From: Lasiosphaeria ovina | Taxonomy: Eukaryota; Ascomycota; Sordariomycetes; Sordariales; Lasiosphaeriaceae | Assembly (NCBI GenBank): GCA_033439765.1 | Contig: JAULSN010000002.1 | Span: 372,001-436,000, forward strand | Direction of reading: 5' to 3' | Length of the DNA stretch: 64,000 bases | In this document: positions 11,730 through 23,622 of the stretch, in pieces | Position numbering within the stretch: the first letter of the stretch is position 1 | Layout: every line of letters begins with the position of its first letter | Notes under the pieces: model-generated | Databases searched by the model: none | The model's input: the letters and a program-made list of their open reading frames with translations, nothing else | Told to the model about the DNA's origin: nothing | Position numbers and translations under genes: made by a program

Positions 11730-12827
11730 CTTGATGACCTGGAGCTTGAGGAGTAGTATGTTGTTTTGGGTTGGTGTTGTAGTGTCTTTTTGTGGCGCAG
11801 ATTTGTGTGCTTGTAGTGTGCAGTCAACGATGATGTTGCAGGAAAAGAAGAGATTTTTTTGGTTATGGGTTCAAAGAAGGAGGCCGTGGCTTTGGGGGAG
11901 ATTTTGCTTGTTTTGTACTCGACGAATTTCGTGGAGACAACCTGATGCCGACTGGCGGGTGACTGGCTCATCGAACATGTGAGACACGACGTCATCGCTA
12001 CACAGCGCGAGCCGCCAAGCCGCAGAACCGGTTTTTGCCAAGCCAAGCCATCATCCCATCGGCTCATCGCCACCCACACCAAGTCCACGTGCGGGCACTG
12101 ACTGGGAGCAGTGCATGAAACAAAGCTGATCCGGAAACCCCGGCAAGATACGACGAAAAAGATCAAAACGGCAAAAAGAAAGAGGAAAAAAACATACAAC
12201 ACCAGGGATTCGCTGGTCGTCACCGGCCCAACTACTAGTCTGGCCCTTGGCTGTTTATCTGAGGGGAGAGCGGACGGGATCCCGAGTTTTCAGCCAGGTA
12301 TGGTCGTATGTGAATGTTTCATGGGCAAGACGGCTCGATGTTTGAGCATCGGTGTGCTGTGATTCGTTCCTAGACACGAACGACGGATGAGATGGGCACC
12401 AAGGAAGGCCAAGCAATTGACGTGGTGCCATACGTGCTTGTTCCAAGACAAATGCGCAAGTCATGTCGCAAACCCCTAATGATAACAACTTAACGGTCCG
12501 GAGTAAGAAGCCTGCAACTGGTTCCTAACACTACTTGGGAACAAGTAGCCTCGGACTAACAGAATGACCGTGTTTGTTTACAGCACAACCCTTTTCCGGC
12601 GAGGATGGATAATATACATAACCGTTATTTATTTTTCAAGCCATTGCCCGGCCAAGTAAACCATGTACATATGTACATATGTACAATACAATACCGCTCA
12701 GCAAGAAACGCCCCCTATCTAGTCTTTGCCCATGCTATCCATACCATGCCATGCATAAGGTCTTGCTTTTATCTTTTACAAAAGGAACGCTGTGTAAGTA
12801 CCCAGGCAGTATGTGTAATCACTCACT
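11730..12827. other. Intergenic region between Pmp3 and Tam41 genes
   Basis: Upstream sequence of the Pmp3 gene and the 3' flank of the Tam41 gene. A short ACATATGT-type palindromic run lies at 12664-12684. No gene was recognised. Confidence 0.5.
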
Positions 12828-14615
12828 TCACCTATTTTCCTCGCCCGACTTGCCAGTCCCCGAGGCTGAGGCCACCTCCTCGTCCCTGTCAACCTTCTCA
12901 GCCTTTTCGGCCGCGCGGCCCTCCCAATACTTCCCAATTTTCTCGCTCATGTACCGCCACGTTCGACGGAACCCGCTGGTCAGAGGTCCTTTCAGAGACT
13001 GAGTCGTCGCCGGCCAGCCAATCGTCTGCTTGATCACAGTCCTGATGTAGCTGCGGAGCTCTGCCGTGTCGTCTTGGGCGATTCGCTGCTCAAACCCGCC
13101 GCCCTCTCGCCGCTTGAACGAGATGGCATCCTCGTTCTTGCTCTCCGACATCATCTTGTCAAAGTCCACCTGCGGGATGGCAAACTTCTTCTGGTACTGG
13201 AAGTAGAGGCGTGACCGGAACGACTTGGGCAGCCGCCGCACCATGTTGCCGCGCTTGACCGGATCCATATCCTGGACAAGCTTCAGACTTGCCTCGCCCC
13301 GAATCCAGTCTTCGTCGCTGGCAGCCGGGTCGTTGAACTCGACGTTCGGGAGCGTCTCGATCAGCGGGAGGTACAACCGCCGGAAGTTGGCCATGTTGTT
13401 GCCCACGATGTTCTTTACCTTGCTCGGGTTTTCAGTTGGGAAAGCCATTCGCGGATCTCCAAGGTAGCTGATCCCAGCGATGGTCCCGTACAGTTCCTCT
13501 TCCGTGAAGTTGGGTGGCAGGAGCAATAGAGCCGTCCGTAGCGCCGAGAGGAGGTTCATCTGGTTCGCTAGTCTGATCTTGGGGTCGTCTCGTAATATCT
13601 TGACGGGTTTTTGTAGTCGCCCGGCTAGGTAGAGCGTGTCCCATTGCGTCAAGTCCTGCTCTAGTGTGCTCAACTGAACAACTCCGTACTTGATCAGAAT
13701 CCCGTTCACAACGACGTAGGGGTTAAAGTACACCCCAGCACCCCACTTGTCTTGCACGTAGGAAACGGCTCCGGACCCCAGGCTCGCGAGGGACGAGTAG
13801 TGGTCGCGGTGTTGCTTCATGTTGAGCGAGTGCCAGTGCTGCGTGTGCGAGACGCCAAAGATGAAGTCAATCATCTTGGGCGTGCCGTCCTGGGCCCGTT
13901 GCACGGCGGGCGGCGCCTTGGGGTGGATGGAGCGGATTATTTCGGCTGAGGCGGTTTTGCCATTGGCCTTGGACTGGGGGAACACGCCGGACCCGTACGC
14001 GAATGCATAGCGGATTGGCGCTCGGAACTGCCAGGGAATCTGCTTCAGTACATCCTTGAACTCCGGGTCGAAGGGAATATGCTGATTGACGCCGAAGTTG
14101 GCGTGAGGCAGGTCCTTGAACGACTCAATCTTCCAGTTCGGGTTCGCTTCCCAGTCTTTCATTTCGCTTGTCTCCCCAGAATCCGAGGACTGGAACTGTG
14201 AGGAATTCGAGGCCTCGTCCACTATCGCCTTGTGCGACAAGATGTCATCGTTGGCTGTGTCCGTGGCCGCATCTGCCACGGCATCTTTCTGGGCGCCTTC
14301 CCTCGCATCCTTCTCGGCACCTGCCCGGCTGCTCTCGTCGTCGCGCTGCGTCCCAAACCTCCTAGCGTGCGCGGGAGGTCGACTGCTTAGGAATACCGAA
14401 GCCGGGATGCGACGGGCGAGAAACGGGCCAAAGCGGGCAGACGGCGGTTGCGACGGCAGAACGAGGCGACCCTGTTTAAGAAGCTTGGTGAGCTGCCGTA
14501 CCGATGACGTCCGGGCATCCGCGAACCCGTGCAGCCGAGCAACCCAACCGCTGGACCACATTGAGCTAAAGCTGCAACTTACCTGGAGCTGGAGAGGGAG
14601 TCGTCCTCGAGCCAT
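12828..14615 (-). CDS. tam41: Tam41 mitochondrial CDP-diacylglycerol synthase
   Basis: This enzyme converts phosphatidic acid and CTP to CDP-diacylglycerol on the matrix side of the inner mitochondrial membrane, feeding cardiolipin synthesis (established for yeast Tam41/Mmp37). The family core is clear: the nucleotidyltransferase motif FAYGSGVFPQ, the acidic segment MIDFIFGVSHTQHWHSLN, then YVQDKWGAGVYFNPYV and IKYGVV. The 5' end is unsettled. The frame is open up to an ATG at 14705. The ATG at 14615 followed by removal of a possible 111-nt, phase-0, stop-free intron (14582-14472, donor GTAAGT) gives a 558-residue protein with a compact basic presequence. An unspliced start at 14561 gives 577 residues. 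The N-terminal extension before the core is long compared with yeast. It is divergent from Mad1. Confidence 0.9.
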   Translation of the reverse strand: MARGRLPLQLQVSCSFSSMWSSGWVARLHGFADARTSSVRQLTKLLKQGRLVLPSQPPSARFGPFLARRIPASVFLSSRPPAHARRFGTQRDDESSRAGAEKDAREGAQKDAVADAATDTANDDILSHKAIVDEASNSSQFQSSDSGETSEMKDWEANPNWKIESFKDLPHANFGVNQHIPFDPEFKDVLKQIPWQFRAPIRYAFAYGSGVFPQSKANGKTASAEIIRSIHPKAPPAVQRAQDGTPKMIDFIFGVSHTQHWHSLNMKQHRDHYSSLASLGSGAVSYVQDKWGAGVYFNPYVVVNGILIKYGVVQLSTLEQDLTQWDTLYLAGRLQKPVKILRDDPKIRLANQMNLLSALRTALLLLPPNFTEEELYGTIAGISYLGDPRMAFPTENPSKVKNIVGNNMANFRRLYLPLIETLPNVEFNDPAASDEDWIRGEASLKLVQDMDPVKRGNMVRRLPKSFRSRLYFQYQKKFAIPQVDFDKMMSESKNEDAISFKRREGGGFEQRIAQDDTAELRSYIRTVIKQTIGWPATTQSLKGPLTSGFRRTWRYMSEKIGKYWEGRAAEKAEKVDRDEEVASASGTGKSGEENR

Positions 14616-14705
14616 TGCTTGACGTGCGTCTCGGAAGAATATGATTCGATGTTGTATGGCCTGCGAGTCGGCGAGAGTGTCGCAGCGGAAGCTGCGCAAC
14701 GTCAC

Positions 14706-15456
14706 CTTTGGTCGAAATCCATGCGTGAAAACAGTCGGGGTACTCCGTAATCCGCCTGCTCAACTGCAAGTTGGAAGACAGGAAGCTTGAAAGCCGGCAA
14801 CCTCGACCGCTAGTGGCTCTCGTAATTCTGGGGTTCGCAGGGTCAGGGGACACGGGCCGCTTGGCGCCCAGTTCGAGCCACTTTCACTTACATGTATTCG
14901 TACCTCTTACAGTACCTTACGGAGTACGAAGTACCTAAAACATCAAATTCCATTAAACGCTCTTTGTCTCAAGGGCTAAACCCGTCAACGAACTTGGCGC
15001 AGCAAGTGCACGTGTAGGTAGAGCCAAAGGATTAAAGTTTTTTACATAAAGCATGCTAAAGCCGTATCAGTTATATAGAGCATGCCCGCCTTCTTTCATC
15101 CCAAAAGGTACACACACAATACAGACCAGGACATACATTCCATTGCCCTTACCATGAAACTCCAAAGGCCATCACTACAACACCCCAAACCAGCGAACAA
15201 AGCCGGTCTATATCCATCACTTTGTTTGTTTTATTCTGCAGAATCTCACATTTGCTAATATTCTCTCGGTCCTAGTTTTCTTATTGTGGGCTGTCTGCAA
15301 GTGTGACATCGTGCCAGGTCAGACTGACGGCAGCGTTCCGAGCGCGCGTGCACTGGAGCGCGGCGTGGAAGCCCCGTAATCGAGCACCACGGGAACCAAT
15401 CAAACGCGCCAACGGTAGCTGGTTGCTGTCCTAATCGGGTGGGTTGGTAGGCGACC
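14706..15456. promoter_or_regulatory. Divergent promoter region of Tam41 and Mad1 genes
   Basis: About 750 bp separate the two oppositely directed genes. On the Mad1 side a CCAAT box (15396-15400) and an ACGCG core (15404-15408), the core of MBF-type cell-cycle sites, lie about 50-60 bp before the Mad1 start codon. This is suggestive only, because such pentamers are common by chance. Confidence 0.35.
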
Positions 15457-18011
15457 ATGTCGCAAACACCAAATCAGCTCAACACTCGACTCGCGTCCGA
15501 CGCCCAATTGCGCAGCGGTGGCTTCAGCAGAATGCGCCCATTCACACCCCAACAGGGCGACCGCTCCGGGGATGCGGGACGGCGCAGCTCTGTCAACAGC
15601 AACTCACAGTTCCGGACGAGCGTCGGCAGCGGCCTTCCACGCCCAAACACAAACCTCCGAGACTCGAGGGTACGGTCGCGTCACCTTTTTCCAGTTCCAG
15701 ACAGACAGCCCTGTCCTGTCGCCTGTTTACCTATTGACACATTTGACAGTTTGGCGCGAGTCGCGGAATATCGACGCAAGCGCCATACAACATTTTCACC
15801 GGCGAGGCGAATCCCGCAGCGGGGAGCATGGCGCGCCCAACTTCATGGCAAGGCAATCCCTCAGGGCCCTCGCCCCCCCGTGGCCGACCCCGCGCTACCA
15901 CCACTGCCAGCAATTTCAGCCGTGAGAGCAGCAAGGAAAACCTCGCGCCAGCCGATGCCGAAGAATACGAGGCGCAGAGGCGTCGCATTGAGGAGCTGAA
16001 GGCAGAAGTCGGCACACTCCGCTACCAAATTAGTAATTACGAGCAGGAGAAAGAGCTGGCGCGGTTGCAAACCGAGAACGAATTGCGCGACGCTAAGAGA
16101 CGCGCCGAAGACGACTTCAAGGCAAAGCAGGCGGCCGAAGCCGACAAAACAAAAGCCCTCCGGCAACTCGAGGCCTTGCAAGAAGAGCTGGACACTGAAC
16201 GGGCCGAAAAGGAATCACAGAAGCGAGCACTCGAGGCAAAGACACGAGACGCTCTGGAGGAGGCGAGACTGCTTCAGGAGCAGCTCGAAGACCTGAGTGC
16301 CGCGAAAGACGAGGCCGCGCGCATCGCAGAGCGCGAGGCCACGGACTTGAAGGCGAAGCTTGCCGCTTCCCAAAGAGCTGCACGCGAGCTGGAGCAGGAG
16401 AGTACGACGCGGGAGGATGTGCTGGAAAAGACCCAGGCTCTGCTAGCCGAAAGAGACGAGACAGTCGGCAGGCTAGAGGCCGACGTGCTTCGACTAAAGG
16501 CGCAGACTGGCGATGCAGAGACCATAGCCGTCATCCGAAGGGAACTGACGGAACAAGTCGCCCATATCCGCATGCTGGAAGCAAAAAACCGAGACCAGCT
16601 GGGAGAGCTCAAGCATCTACGACAAGTGCACAAGGCCGTTGAAATAGTTGAAGAGGAGAAGCGATCCCTTCAACGGCGGCTGGAGGCAAACGAGTCCGTT
16701 CATGCTGAGCTTGATGAAGAGAGAAGGCAGCGGCAAAGGTTGGAGGACGAGAGGCAGGCCTGGGCGGCGTACTTGCAACGCGAAGCCAGTGCATCGGACC
16801 AATCGTTCGAATTTGACTCGCCCGAAGCCGTTGCTAGGGCTTTGGTCTCAGAGCGTCTAAACTCTGCCTCCCTCCTCGACAGACTGGGAGCTATGCAGCC
16901 CGAGATTACCGATCGTGACAACATTATCCGGTCGTTGGAGAATGAGAGAGCCGGCCTGCAGAGCCAGATTGAGAAGCTCAAGACGGCGACCGTGCCCGGG
17001 GCTGTCGACAAGGCCCGCGCGCGCTTCGACCGACAACGCGCTCTTGCCCTGAAGGAAGTCGAATACCTACGGGCCCAGCTCAGTACTTTCGACATGGAGG
17101 ACATTACCTTGCAGCCGGAACGCGTGGACCAAGAACAAGCCAAACGCGTCAAGGACCTCGAGGATCTGGTGGAGAAATACAAGCAAGAGGTAGAGGTGCT
17201 GCATGCAGACCTCTCAGCGCTCGAGTCTGCATCCGCAACCGAACAGCCCCGGTCTTCAGCCTTGCTCGGAACAAAACGGAGTCACGAAGAAAGCAGCGGC
17301 CGCGATCTGGAAGCCGAGTCAGAGCAGCTGGGCCAGCTGTCACGGAAAAACAGAAAGCTGCAGTCCGAATTCACAGAGCTGCAGAATGCGCACCTCCTGC
17401 TGCAAAAGGAACAGCAAGTAACCGCCGAACAGCTCGCAGCCGCCAAGGAGCAGCTGAAGACGCGCGTGCTGTCGCTGCGGTCGAATCCGACGTCGGACTT
17501 CGAGGCCGTCAAGACGGCGACGCTGCGGGCGCTCAAGCGCGAGAACGCCGAGCTGCTGGCGCAGATCGAAGGGCAGCCGACGCTGTTCGCAACGGTGCCG
17601 ACGTCGCAGCTAGCGGCGGCGCGGCGCGAGATCTCCGAGGCGCAGGCGGAGGCGGCATCGGCGCAGAAGGCGGCCGCGCGCCTCAAGCAGGTCTGGTCGG
17701 CCAAGTCGGCCGAGTTCAAGGAGGCCGTCTTCAGCACCCTCGGCTGGACCGTCTCCTTCATCCCCGGCGGCAAGATGCGCGTCGAGAGTGTGTATTATCC
17801 CTCCCAGACTGACGAGCACGAGAACAGCATCGTCTTCGACGGCGAGAAGGGCACCATGAAGGTCGGCGGCGGCCCACGCAGCGCCTTCGCCAACCGCATC
17901 GGCGACAACATCAAGTTCTGGGTCCGCGAGCGCGGCTGCGTCCCCTGCTTCCTCGCCGCCCTGACCCTCGAGTTTTACGACGAGCACACCAGGGCCATGA
18001 GGCCATCCTGA
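15457..18011 (+). CDS. mad1: Spindle assembly checkpoint protein Mad1
   Basis: A coiled-coil checkpoint protein that recruits Mad2 to unattached kinetochores and catalyses its closed conformation. Exons 15457-15669 and 15750-18011, an 80-nt phase-0 intron, 824 residues. An N-terminal disordered segment (about 1-130) precedes a long coiled coil rich in Glu, Lys, Arg, Gln and Ala (about 130-640). Next come a Mad2-interaction motif of the (R/K)-phi-phi-x-P type, RVLSLRSNP (about 643-651), and the RLK motif in ARLKQVW (about 715) used for Bub1 binding. The C-terminal globular domain ends in FWVRERGCVPCFLAAL and EFYDEHTRA. These three C-terminal landmarks make the call firm. Splicing joins NLRDSR to FGASRG. 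Confidence 0.95.
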
Positions 18012-19160
18012 TTTTTCTGTCGGGAGGGATTTTTAGGCGCCGCCGGGGGAGGCAGGTTGGAGTTTGTAAGGGGATATAGCTTGAATTGTTCTGTAGAAAA
18101 AAAAAAGTGCATCTTCCTCTGGGGTCTCTATTTACGCTTTGCTAGTTTTGGGAGTTATGGGCTGGGCGGAGGGTCGTAATTTCACAAACCAAGAGTCGCA
18201 TCTTCCGTGCATAATCAACATCGTTCCTTTATCTTGACACACTTTCTGTTACTCTCGGACCGGCGGGGCATGGAAGACCAATCATGGGCCGGCTATGTTG
18301 TGCGAAGCGTACTCGGTACATGGCTCATCGTTCATCATTAATTGATACGGAACAGACGGGTTGAGAGCAGCAGCTGCGGTGCAATACAGTAAATTATATC
18401 TTTGCTACGACTACCTAGGTAGTTAGGAATATGGTTCGACGGTGTTGATGTGCCGAGAACAATATATTCCCATTGTTATTGTCCTGTCTGGCAGATAAAT
18501 GCCCTCTAAGTTGCCTATATAGTTAAAAGATAAAGTACCTACCTACGCTTTGACAGCCTGGAGTTTACTCTGTTGATGCCATCGTCTAACACTGACCATA
18601 GCCACCTTACCTACGTAGGTAGCTCGCAAACGGACAAAGGGGAAAAAGAAATAAACTAAACCACTTATTAGTAGGAAAGCAACAGAGAATAGGGTATTCC
18701 AGGTACCAAAGGATTATTTGTATTGTTGTTGTGTAATGTGTGTTGAGTCTGATCAAACTTCTCCATCGTCTTAATCATCTCCTTCCGACTCTCTCTCTCT
18801 CTCGTCCCCTTTCACCAAATTTTTCGGCCTCGATCACTACTCCTCCCCGCGCTTCATACATACACCCCCCTCAGCTACAGGGCGCAGGTAGTGATCGCAT
18901 ATACACCAACTGCTATCCATCGCTTCCACTCAAAAAAAAAAGAAAGAAAAAAAAGACTCAAAAAAGACTCAAAAAAGAAAACAAAACAAACAAAAAAAAG
19001 ACAAAACAGGGTCAGAATAGGTTGACACATTTCTTTTCCTTCAGCGTATGCCCCCCAGAAACAAATCTCCAGCTAGCTTTGACAAAATAAAAAACCAATC
19101 AGGACTATACTTGACAAGACAGACATGCAAACAGACATACATTGCCACAACTCTTGTTAC
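18012..19160. other. Convergent 3' intergenic region
   Basis: It lies between the 3' ends of Mad1 (+) and the Syp1-type gene (-). The sequence is AT-richer than its surroundings, and 18931-19015 is an A-rich tract with repeated AAAAAAGACTC. No gene was recognised; it is probably 3' UTR and terminator sequence for both genes. Confidence 0.5.
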
Positions 19161-22100
19161 CTATTTAGCCTCATACTTTCCACTCACCAGCCTCTTGGCC
19201 AAGGGCACGTCCACCCATGTGCGGGTGTCCTTGGCAAGGGTAGGAGACAAGGGGCCACCTTTGTCGTCTGCAAAGGGGTCCTCCTCGTCGGCGTCAGCAC
19301 CGCTGGTGTCATCTCTTGCCTTCTCCTTGCCCTTGCCATCCACCAGTCGCGACACGGAGATGCCGCCGCCGATTTGGTCGCCTCCTTCAATGGTCCCCGT
19401 AGGCGGGGTGTAGTCCCAGCGCACTTCGATGTGCCCCGGCTGGGGCTCGGCGTTCTGCTCACCAACAATGCGACATATGATCTTGGACCAGTCGTCGGAC
19501 AAGGTAATATCGCCCAGACGCCAATAGATAAGATGCTTCTCCTTAAGGTGAGTCCCGGACGGCTTGGTCTGGGCACCACTGGCCCGTGCCCCCTCATATG
19601 TTGCTACAAACGCCACATTAGACAGCGTTGTTGGCCGAGGAAGTGAAGAGTTTGGATTCAGGCGGTATTGCAGGAGTAGGCCAAGTTTATCTCCCTGGAG
19701 CTTCCAGGTGGTCTGGATGGCAATGGGACAATGAGATGCGAGAGTAGTCTCGTCTTCTGCATGGACGCGATATGTGAAGGCGGGCGAAGGCCCAGACAGA
19801 CGGGAAACATCGACAGTAAACTCGTCAGCAGAAGCCGACGTGTTGCTAACAAATACACGATTAGGGCCAATGGAATCGAGGCGAGCAAAATTGTTTAGCC
19901 GAATTGTTTCGTGGTCTGAATCTCATTAGCCCCGCGAAGTGCCAGTCAGCAAGACATGTTACAAGACATACCATGGTGGGTGGAGTCCGAGTCCGAGTTA
20001 TAAGCAAGTGCGATTTCGCCGGTGATTTTGGCTGACTTGACAACCCCGTCTTGGAACACGGCAGAAACGGTTTCTATGATGGAAGACTGCAAACCAGGTC
20101 CGTAACCTGTGCCCTGCAGATCCGGGTGCTTTAAGCGTGCAACGCCGCCGTACGACGACGCGCCTCCAAAGGAGGTTCCAGACCGGATTGACTGTGTGTC
20201 AGAAGCATGGCTGGTTTCTGAAGCGAATGTGGCCGAGTGGGTTGGTCTCGGCGTAAACGAAGCTGGCAGGGATGGAGAAGGCGGGAACGCGCTTTCGGAG
20301 GAATTTTCGGGCACGGGAAGAGTTGGCATGTACATCGTGTTTCGAACGTCTCTTCTGCCCCTCACCGTCCCTGTCTTCCGAGACGGGATCCCCATGTGCG
20401 TGAGGGCGTTTGCCACATTGGAAAGCGCGGCTTTCTTTGCATCCTGGTCTTCTTCAGCTATCGGCTCCTTCTGGATGCTGACTTTGAAGAACTGATCCGC
20501 CTCTTCGGCCGCGGCCGCAGCTTCCCTTTGCGCTTCAGAGATAGGGTCGTGGGTCGAGGTCGGGATTGTGAAGCCCTCGGAATCCTTGGTCGGCTCCGTT
20601 TTGTTTTGCTGAGAAGGTCCCACAGGAGTGGCAGGGGCGTCAAAAATGTCCTCGGCGGTTCCGTTTAGAAGACTGGACGACTGCTGCTGTGCTGGAGAGG
20701 CGTCAATTGGTGCCTTCCCACCGTTTAATCCATTAGTCCCCTCGTGCGAACCCTTGGCATGCTCTTTCTCAGCTACGCTGTCACTTCGCTCCGCCGTTGT
20801 CGGCCTCTCCGCTAGAGACGAGAGCCTGTTTTGAGAGTCGGTCAAGTTGTGGGAGGAAGCTCTTGGGGATAGCGACTGGCCATGGCTGCTTCCAATGTTC
20901 CTTGTGAAGGAGCCCAGGCTTTTTGGAGGGGACAGCGGACCAAAACCTCCATGTATACTTTGCCGCCGGCGTCCCAGCATGGTCCCAATCCGACTCCGTA
21001 TTCTCGATTCTAGTCCAATGTCAAAAACCATAAAGGTGAGGAGACGCCAAAGACGGCCGATAAAGCGTACCTGAATGCCCATCCCTGTGGCCCGAGTGGT
21101 CACTAACATCGTCGTCGTGGCCCGAGATGCTAGGCGCAGGCAGATTCGGGCCAGCCACAACGCTCGACTGGCGAGTCATGGGCTTCCTCTCGATCTTGGG
21201 TTTCCCGGCAACTGTTCGGTGTGCAAAGTTCTGAATCTCCTGAGTCGTGTTGACTTCAAGCATCGTGTTTAGCACCTCCTCGGCCGATGTTTGGGTGCGA
21301 GTGGCCTGGTCAACTTCGTGGGTTCCGAACTGGGTCAGGACATCGCGCAGGTGGTTGATTCTCTGTTCATCGAGAGCCTGGAGGGTCTCGAAGATAAACG
21401 GCGCCTGCGACTCCCATTGCTGGCTGGCCGACTCGAGCCTCGACGCCGCGGCGTCCACTTTTTGGGCATTGGCTTTGCCGCCCTTCTTGCTCAGCTTGTC
21501 AGACTTCTCGGCAGCATCGTCGAGCTCCTTGGCCATTGTCTGTAAGTTGGCACTTATGGTATGTATGTTTTGCATCTCCTTCTTGTTCTGGAACCCGCGA
21601 AGGGGGAGCTCGACATCCTTCTCGACGCGCTGGGCGAATAGCTGGTGCGAAGCCGCAATGGCGTCGGCCGACTGGAGAATCCTGTCCCACGGCGTTTGGA
21701 AGACGCTATCAGTAGCGAGAGGCCAGTTAGCGGAAGGGGCCAGGGGTGGCAAGCGGGGAGGGTAGAGACGGGAGTGACGGGGGCGCGACGAACCCTAACT
21801 CGGATGCTGCACTCGGAACTTTGAAGACGAGCAGCTTGCGCAAGCCGGCGACATATTGTTCTTCGACTCTCCGGCGCTCCTGTGGGAATTGCTCAGTTCC
21901 AAGAGTCCTTACTGTCGGTAGCAGACATGGATAGCGCAGGGCGTCGTACCTGTAGCCAGTCTGCAATTTCCTGGTTGACTCGCGCAATGCGCTTGACCCG
22001 CTCCGAGAGAGCTTGCACGGCTTGACTCGGCTGCAGGTTGGCCTAAAGTTGGAAGCAACAATCAGCGGCCAGTCGTGAATGCGGCCAGCAGGCATAGGCG

Positions 22101-22189
22101 TAGAGGACTCGCGGCTCGATTGGAGGGAGCGAGGGGTGGTGAGGGCTTACCAGCATAGCCGGATACTCAGATCGCGAGAGGTCGTCCAT
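19161..22189 (-). CDS. syp1: Syp1-type F-BAR and mu-homology endocytic adaptor
   Basis: A muniscin (Syp1/FCHo family), an early-arriving protein at clathrin-coated endocytic sites that binds membrane through its F-BAR and cargo through the mu-homology domain. Six exons: 22189-22151, 22042-21950, 21879-21794, 21705-21071, 21009-19972 and 19915-19161, totalling 881 residues. Residues 1 to about 260 form the helical F-BAR: VKRIARVNQEIADWL, RRRVEEQYVAGLRKLL, TPWDRIL. A Ser/Pro-rich linker follows, and the C-terminal mu-homology domain starts near residue 600 (QSSIIETVSAVFQDG) and ends in VDVPLAKRLVSGKYEAK. All five introns are GT-AG and restore conserved runs, for example SELGVFQTPWD across intron 3. 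The start is set by the short first exon MDDLSRSEYPAML. Confidence 0.92.
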
Positions 22190-23622
22190 GACTGCCGACT
22201 TTTTGCAGCTTGGTTTTGCTTGGGCGCAACGAGGAGGAAGGAGCAGGGAGGAAACTGAAATCAGCACATAACAACTCTAAGGGATGCAGTCCGGCCCGGG
22301 GGGCGGCAACAAGGAGGACGACGGGAGGGGATGAAGGAAAATTATACAAGGAGCGGAAGGGCAGAGGAACAAGATGCCGCGTTGAGAAGTCGTCGTGGAG
22401 CGATCTGAATGCGGATCCGTACGCTCCTGCATGAAGAAACCGCCGGGCCCTTGCTGTTTCCTTGCGTTATGTCACGGGATGGGCGGGATGGAGCTCGCAT
22501 CCCTGTGGCTGTGGAGCAGCTCTCTGTCACCCAAGCTCTGCAAGTAGTAAGATGAATGGCCCGTGCATCGTTCCAGCAGTAAGGGTTAGGGCTTATGCCT
22601 AGTCACGGCGAGGCTGCTCCCTTAACCGGTCAAATGTTTGAGACCGGCTCTCGGAAAATGGACACATCAGTCATAGCCTCAAATAGAAAGAGAAACACCT
22701 TAATCATGGCATCAAACATTAGAAGAGGTCGTAGAATATCTTAATGGCGGCAACTCAACTACATCATTTTCCCACTAATAATCCATCGCTCTTACCCAGT
22801 TTAGTAGATGGTATCTACTCCGTAACTTCCAAATAATTACAGAACGGAATATTAGGTTGCATTCCAGCTGAGCTGTGGAAGTCTGCGCATGAATTCGTAC
22901 ATAATTTCTCCAAAATGTCTTGAGCCAGCCCGCACCTCTCTTCTCAAACGACGAAGCTTATTATTTGAGTCGGAACTGGCTGTCCTGAATACCACATTGA
23001 CTCATTCAGTCGATGAGGCCCGTGCATGGTTGCCCCCTAACCACGTTTGCCCAACAGGCAGCGAACGAAGCCCCAAGCCGTGCGTTCCGTGCAAAGCTTT
23101 TTTGACAAATGCGGACAAGGGAGGGCCTACCAAGGGACCGGAGTGAGGCACGGGAAGAGGAGTGAGAACCCGGCGGCACGGAAACTCTGTCTCCCCAGAT
23201 TCTGCAACTCCCGTCCGAGCCCCATAATTATAACGTTATCTAGGCACCCTGTCGTGAACGTCGAAGCAAGCCCGCATTCTGCTCTGCTGCACACATTTTG
23301 TACACATTCGACGCAGGGGAAAACTCAGGTGCCATGTCCCCAGTCGTCCCATGACCGGGAGCCCTGCCTGCATTTACCGATACCGTGCTTTAGCGCTTCA
23401 ATACGTATCGGGGAAAGCCAAGCTGAACTGATCAGTGTGACGAGAATCCCAACAAGCCCAGCGCACGCACGCACGGCCCGTCACAATTGGGTCCAGGGCA
23501 ATTAATTCTCCACGACCGGAAAGCAAGCAATTCTTGTCGCCTGTCTGTGTTTTTTCTCCAGCCGATCATCGACGCCATTCATCATTATGTCATGAACAAT
23601 ACATAGCATTAATCGACCAAAA
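22190..23622. promoter_or_regulatory. Divergent promoter region of the Syp1-type and kinase genes
   Basis: About 1.4 kb lie between divergently transcribed genes. No reliable coding frame, RNA gene or clear regulatory motif cluster was seen. The 22210-22440 part is probably the leader of the Syp1-type gene. Confidence 0.45.

Noticed and set aside
15861..17987. Several long minus-strand frames across the Mad1 gene
   Set aside because: They mirror the coiled-coil codon bias of Mad1 (Ser/Leu/Ala-rich antisense) and have no family features.
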